From NCBI GenBank assembly GCA_023442465.1, contig JAEZZQ010000021.1, positions 261,966 to 325,965 of the forward strand: a stretch of DNA of 64,000 nt. Direction: 5' to 3'. This DNA comes from Bacillota bacterium. GTDB taxonomy: Bacteria > Bacillota > Clostridia > Lachnospirales > Lachnospiraceae. Below, piece after piece: positions 61,545-64,000 of this stretch; positions within the stretch are counted from its first letter, which is position 1; each line of letters starts with the position of its first letter. Both the position numbers and the translations under genes were made by a program. A model generated the notes under the pieces. It did not search any database and had not been told where the DNA came from. It was given only the letters and a program-made list of their open reading frames with translations.

Positions 61545-62252
61545 ATGTATAGAATTATGATGATGGTCTTAAGATTATTTTTGAAAGTGCCTTATTATCT
61601 TTTTCAAATATGGTGGTATGGAAAAAGCAGTAAGAAAACTTATGAAGAGGCATATGCTGTTGTTAAAAGGGCAACCGTAGCAGCTAATAGGGCCGGAAAA
61701 GTCAGGATAGAATCTTTTGGACTGGAAAATATCCCCAAGGAGGACGGGTTCATATTCTTTCCTAATCACCAGGGGTTGTATGATGTGCTGGCATTTTTGG
61801 AATCCAGTCCGGTACCTTTCGCTTTCGTTATTAAGAAGGAAGCACAGAATGTCATATTGCTCAAGCAGGTAATGAAGGCTCTCGGCTCCATTTCCATGGA
61901 CAGGGACGATATCCGTCAGTCGATGGGAGTTATACAACAGGTTACGGAAGAGGTAAAGACTGGGAGGAACTTTCTTATCTTCGCGGAAGGTACCAGAAGC
62001 CGCGAGGGCAACAATCTGCTGAATTTTAAGGGTGGAAGTTTTAAGAGTGCTCAAAAGGCAAAGTGCCCGATAGTCCCCTGCGCACTGATAGATGCATTCA
62101 AGCCGTTTGACGAGAAATCAATAAAACCGTTAACCGTTAAGATCATATATCTGCCCCCTATATATTATGAAGAATATAAGGATATGAAGACAGTGCAAAT
62201 AGCAGCAGAAGTGAAACGCCGTATAGAAGAAGCGATAGCTGAACACATGTAA
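61545..62252 (+). CDS. plsC: 1-acyl-glycerol-3-phosphate acyltransferase (PlsC family)
   Basis: The 235-residue protein has an N-terminal membrane helix, NHQGLYD (NHxxxxD catalytic, about 73), GSISMDRDDIRQSM, FAEGTRSREGN (acceptor binding, about 147) and CPIVPCALIDA. It acylates lysophosphatidic acid in phospholipid synthesis. AGGAAGA precedes the ATG. It is the last gene of a run that includes HIT and fumarase. Confidence 0.92.
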   Translation: MYRIMMMVLRLFLKVPYYLFQIWWYGKSSKKTYEEAYAVVKRATVAANRAGKVRIESFGLENIPKEDGFIFFPNHQGLYDVLAFLESSPVPFAFVIKKEAQNVILLKQVMKALGSISMDRDDIRQSMGVIQQVTEEVKTGRNFLIFAEGTRSREGNNLLNFKGGSFKSAQKAKCPIVPCALIDAFKPFDEKSIKPLTVKIIYLPPIYYEEYKDMKTVQIAAEVKRRIEEAIAEHM

Positions 62253-62282
62253 ATAATATAAAAAAGAAATGGAATTATATTA

Positions 62283-62323
62283 TTGACAAACAAAATCCCC
62301 TTAGGTATAATAACACTTGCGTT
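62283..62323 (+). promoter_or_regulatory. Strong promoter of tRNA-Ser
   Basis: TTGACA, exactly 17 bp, and TATAAT form a consensus sigma-A promoter. The bases from the -10 onward (TATAATAACACTTGCGTT) are the same as in the tRNA-Lys promoter. A leader of about 85 nt precedes the tRNA. Confidence 0.8.
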
Positions 62324-62403
62324 ATCATTCAACGCAGAATTTAATATCCGATAAGCGTGAATGGCTTTGATAAGAAGATTTCGCGTGATTTGGTTCAGGC
62401 TAT

Positions 62404-62491
62404 GGAGAAATACTCAAGAGGCTGAAGAGGCGCCCCTGCTAAGGGTGTAGGTCGTTTACGCGGCGCGAGGGTTCAAATCCCTCTTTCTCCG
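62404..62491 (+). tRNA. tRNA-Ser (anticodon GCT)
   Basis: An 88-nt class II tRNA. The acceptor stem is GGAGAAA/TTTCTCC, the anticodon loop is CTGCTAA (anticodon GCT, reading AGC), a long variable arm (about TAGGTCGTTTACGCGGC) follows, and the T loop is TTCAAAT. The discriminator is G and no CCA is encoded. Confidence 0.95.
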
Positions 62492-62497
62492 TTAATA

Positions 62498-62539
62498 AAA
62501 GACATGGCTTTCCACGAAAGGAAAGTCATGTCTTTTTTT
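62498..62539 (+). terminator. Terminator after tRNA-Ser
   Basis: GACATGGCTTTCC and GGAAAGTCATGTC pair over 13 bp with one G-U pair and a 6-nt loop, and end in seven T. Confidence 0.9.
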
Positions 62540-62698
62540 CATGTAATAGGAAAGTGTTCCTATTACATAAAACATAGATGCACACTTTTGTTCTTCTATC
62601 TATGATTTCTTCCATTTACATTAGCCGAAGCGAGCAATAAATATCATGAAGATATGAAGTAGTTATTTTATACTCTTAAATAGACAGGAGGTGAAGAG

Positions 62699-63181
62699 AT
62701 GGAGACGATAAACTGTATTCAAAGGGCAATCGACTTTGTGGAAGACAATATTTGCGATGAATTGAACCCGGAAGTTATTGCAAGTCAGGCGTATATGTCG
62801 AGCTTTCATTTTCAACGCCTGTTTTCAATTGTGTGCGGCGTATCTCTTGGTGAATATATTCGCAGCCGCCGCCTGACACTTGCAGGAATTGAACAGCGAA
62901 ACGATAACGGTGATGGAACATATGGGTGTGTATTGCCTTTGCCGGGTGAAATAAGTGATATGACACTTGTTCCATTTAATGGATTCCACATGTTTTACGG
63001 TGAACCCGCGAAACAAACAGTTGCATTTATGCGTGTAGACAATATTGATAACCTTTATTCTTTTGTAAGAAAAAATGGCTGGACGCAAATCGGTGAGATT
63101 ACAACACAGCCTTGGGGTGGGAGAGAATGCGATATCGTGACAATCGACGGAGGGGTAATGAGGTTCTTCCAATTGGATTAA
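62699..63181 (+). pseudogene. Rearranged AraC-type gene: half HTH joined to VOC-like half domain
   Basis: The 160-residue frame begins like an AraC regulator (IQRAIDFVEDNICDELNPEVIASQAYMSSFHFQRLFSIVCGVSLGEYIRSRRLTLAG). It stops after the first helix-turn-helix; the second is missing. From about residue 65 it continues with a segment ending FMRVDNIDNLYSFVRKNGWTQIGEITTQPWGGRECDIVTIDGGVMRFFQ, which resembles the C-terminal half of a VOC (glyoxalase/bleomycin-resistance) domain. It has a perfect AGGAGGTG site, so it is probably still translated. I interpret it as an in-frame deletion that fused two neighbours; a genuine new architecture is possible. Confidence 0.6.
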
Positions 63182-63236
63182 ATTAATGCATAAGTAAACA
63201 AAGTTAATCTCAAATTATTACACCTCTGCGGGCACC

Positions 63237-63280
63237 AGATCAAAAAAGATATGACTTCATATCTTTTTTGATCTGATTTT
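63237..63280. terminator. Long perfect inverted repeat with T tracts
   Basis: AGATCAAAAAAGATATG and CATATCTTTTTTGATCT are exact 17-bp arms with a 4-nt loop, followed by GATTTT. It acts as a terminator in either direction, most probably for the preceding gene. Confidence 0.75.
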
Positions 63281-63540
63281 ATATTATTAACCTATATCAT
63301 AAATATGAGCAGTATCTCTTTGGCCTTAATGCTGAGGATTTAAATAGTTGCTCTTCACAGCCACTATTCCGCGAGATATTTTATGCTGCTTCCGCACAAA
63401 ATCCCGAGCGTAGCCAGAACCAGATTGCATGTTCCTTGCGATTTGTATGCATATTGTTGGGATGAACAGCATAGCTGTAAATAGTAATTTTAAACGGTCA
63501 TAATATCCTCAATTTTAAAAATAATAATTATATGTAAAAA
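63281..63540. other. Intergenic stretch without recognisable gene
   Basis: No frame of convincing length or composition and no clear RNA fold. It separates the rearranged AraC-type gene from the tandem promoters at the right edge. Confidence 0.5.
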
Positions 63541-63545
63541 AGATA

Positions 63546-63820
63546 TTGACTTTTGACAATATTTTGGGTACACTAACGAAGCACTGCAAGGAAGAACTTA
63601 AGATTCGGTTAGATTAAAGCGGGTTTTGTGTTCGGAACTTCCTCAGTCTTATAGATATAATCAGATTTGTATGAAAAATTGATGAAATTGATTGAAAATA
63701 CAGGTTGACATTTATAAGCATGCAATGCTATAATAAAAATCCACCGTTGAGAGACGGCGGACAAGTTCATAAAAAATAATTAAAAAAAGTATTGACTTAG
63801 CGAAACGCATATGATATTAT
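63546..63820 (+). promoter_or_regulatory. Three tandem strong promoters, probable rRNA operon promoters
   Basis: P1 is TTGACT-N17-TACACT (63546-63574), P2 is TTGACA-N18-TATAAT (63705-63734) and P3 is TTGACT-N17-TATTAT (63792-63820). Tandem near-consensus promoters ahead of a structured leader are typical for rrn operons. There is no protein gene between them and the window end. Confidence 0.6.
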
Positions 63821-64000
63821 AACAAAGTTGCGTCTGAGCAAAAGACAAAACAAAGATTAGAAATTATGAACCGATGAACCTTGACAAGTAAACAGTAATA
63901 CAACCCTGAAAATTCTGAAATACCTGCATGGCTCGAAAGAGCAAATTGCAGGAAATGAATGAAAATTCAGAGAACGGCATCCGAAAGGATGCAACCTAAA
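63821..64000 (+). ncRNA. Probable leader of an rRNA operon (16S start just outside)
   Basis: The leader contains ACCTTGACAAGTAAACAG, a phrase typical of clostridial rRNA precursors. It also has GAATGAATGAAAATTC-type pairing with GAAAATTCTGAAAT upstream, TGCATGGCTCGAAAGAGC and the GNRA hairpin GCATCC-GAAA-GGATGC. I infer that 16S rRNA follows, but no 16S sequence is present in the window. Confidence 0.5.

Overview
The window looks like a chromosomal segment from an anaerobic, motile, probably spore-forming Clostridia, most likely Lachnospiraceae. The grounds are moderate to low GC, TTG and GTG starts behind strong Shine-Dalgarno sites, tRNA genes without an encoded CCA, a BofA-type sporulation protein, a two-subunit class I fumarase, and Lachnospiraceae-type families (DUF6240, DUF6382, DUF5702, DUF3783, DUF2508). 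The genus cannot be fixed from the sequence alone.

Layout. 1-0.9 kb: the 3' end of a tyrosine integrase against tRNA-Pro(CGG), probably the edge of an integrated element. 1-6.1 kb: an SGNH-like protein, an AlkD-type DNA glycosylase whose 3' end runs into a 17-bp tandem repeat, a glycogen debranching-type enzyme and a VanZ-like membrane protein. 6.1-7.0 kb: an AT-rich gap with a candidate small terminated RNA. 7.0-13.8 kb: a complete F1Fo ATP synthase operon (I-B-E-F-H-A-G-D-C) whose c subunit carries a two-carboxylate Na+-type site. 14-18.2 kb: small conserved proteins, a PIN-PhoH ATPase and a CPBP protease. 18.2-25.8 kb: an XRE regulator/membrane protein pair behind a promoter built of three 23-bp repeats, a LytTR-DUF3021-ABC cassette, a DUF89 protein, a metal-efflux permease with a Fur-family regulator, a diguanylate cyclase and a second XRE regulator. 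25.9-36.2 kb: a FAD/Rieske oxidoreductase coupled to a tocopherol-cyclase-like protein, an 8-oxoguanine glycosylase, a NYN-LOTUS protein, three regulators or effector-binding proteins, RarA, tRNA-Lys, TatD and RsmA. 36.5-41.2 kb: a large TPR/AAA-like protein and glycogen branching enzyme. 41.4-46.9 kb: a flagellar cassette (DUF6240 FliK-like protein, flagellin, FliS), then DUF2508 and BofA. 47.1-57.4 kb: a full Tad/Flp pilus locus. 57.5-63.2 kb: rhomboid protease, flavodoxin-SCP2, HIT protein, fumarase, PlsC, tRNA-Ser and a rearranged AraC-like gene. The last 0.5 kb carries tandem strong promoters and a leader that look like the start of an rRNA operon just beyond the right edge.

How the parts fit together. 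Glycogen turnover (GDE-type enzyme, GlgB), a probably Na+-coupled ATP synthase and fumarase give the metabolic setting. Flagellin and Tad loci give motility and adhesion. A sigma-28 promoter lies inside the glgB terminator and drives the flagellar cassette. The Tad locus is unusual: TadC has a roughly 200-residue extracytoplasmic insert, one TadE-type protein has a Cys-rich tail, there are two prepilin peptidases and a membrane FHA protein, and a rhomboid protease follows. Two copies of a small inverted-repeat element sit directly upstream of two regulator genes. I did not find a clear new defence system, CRISPR array or complete mobile element.
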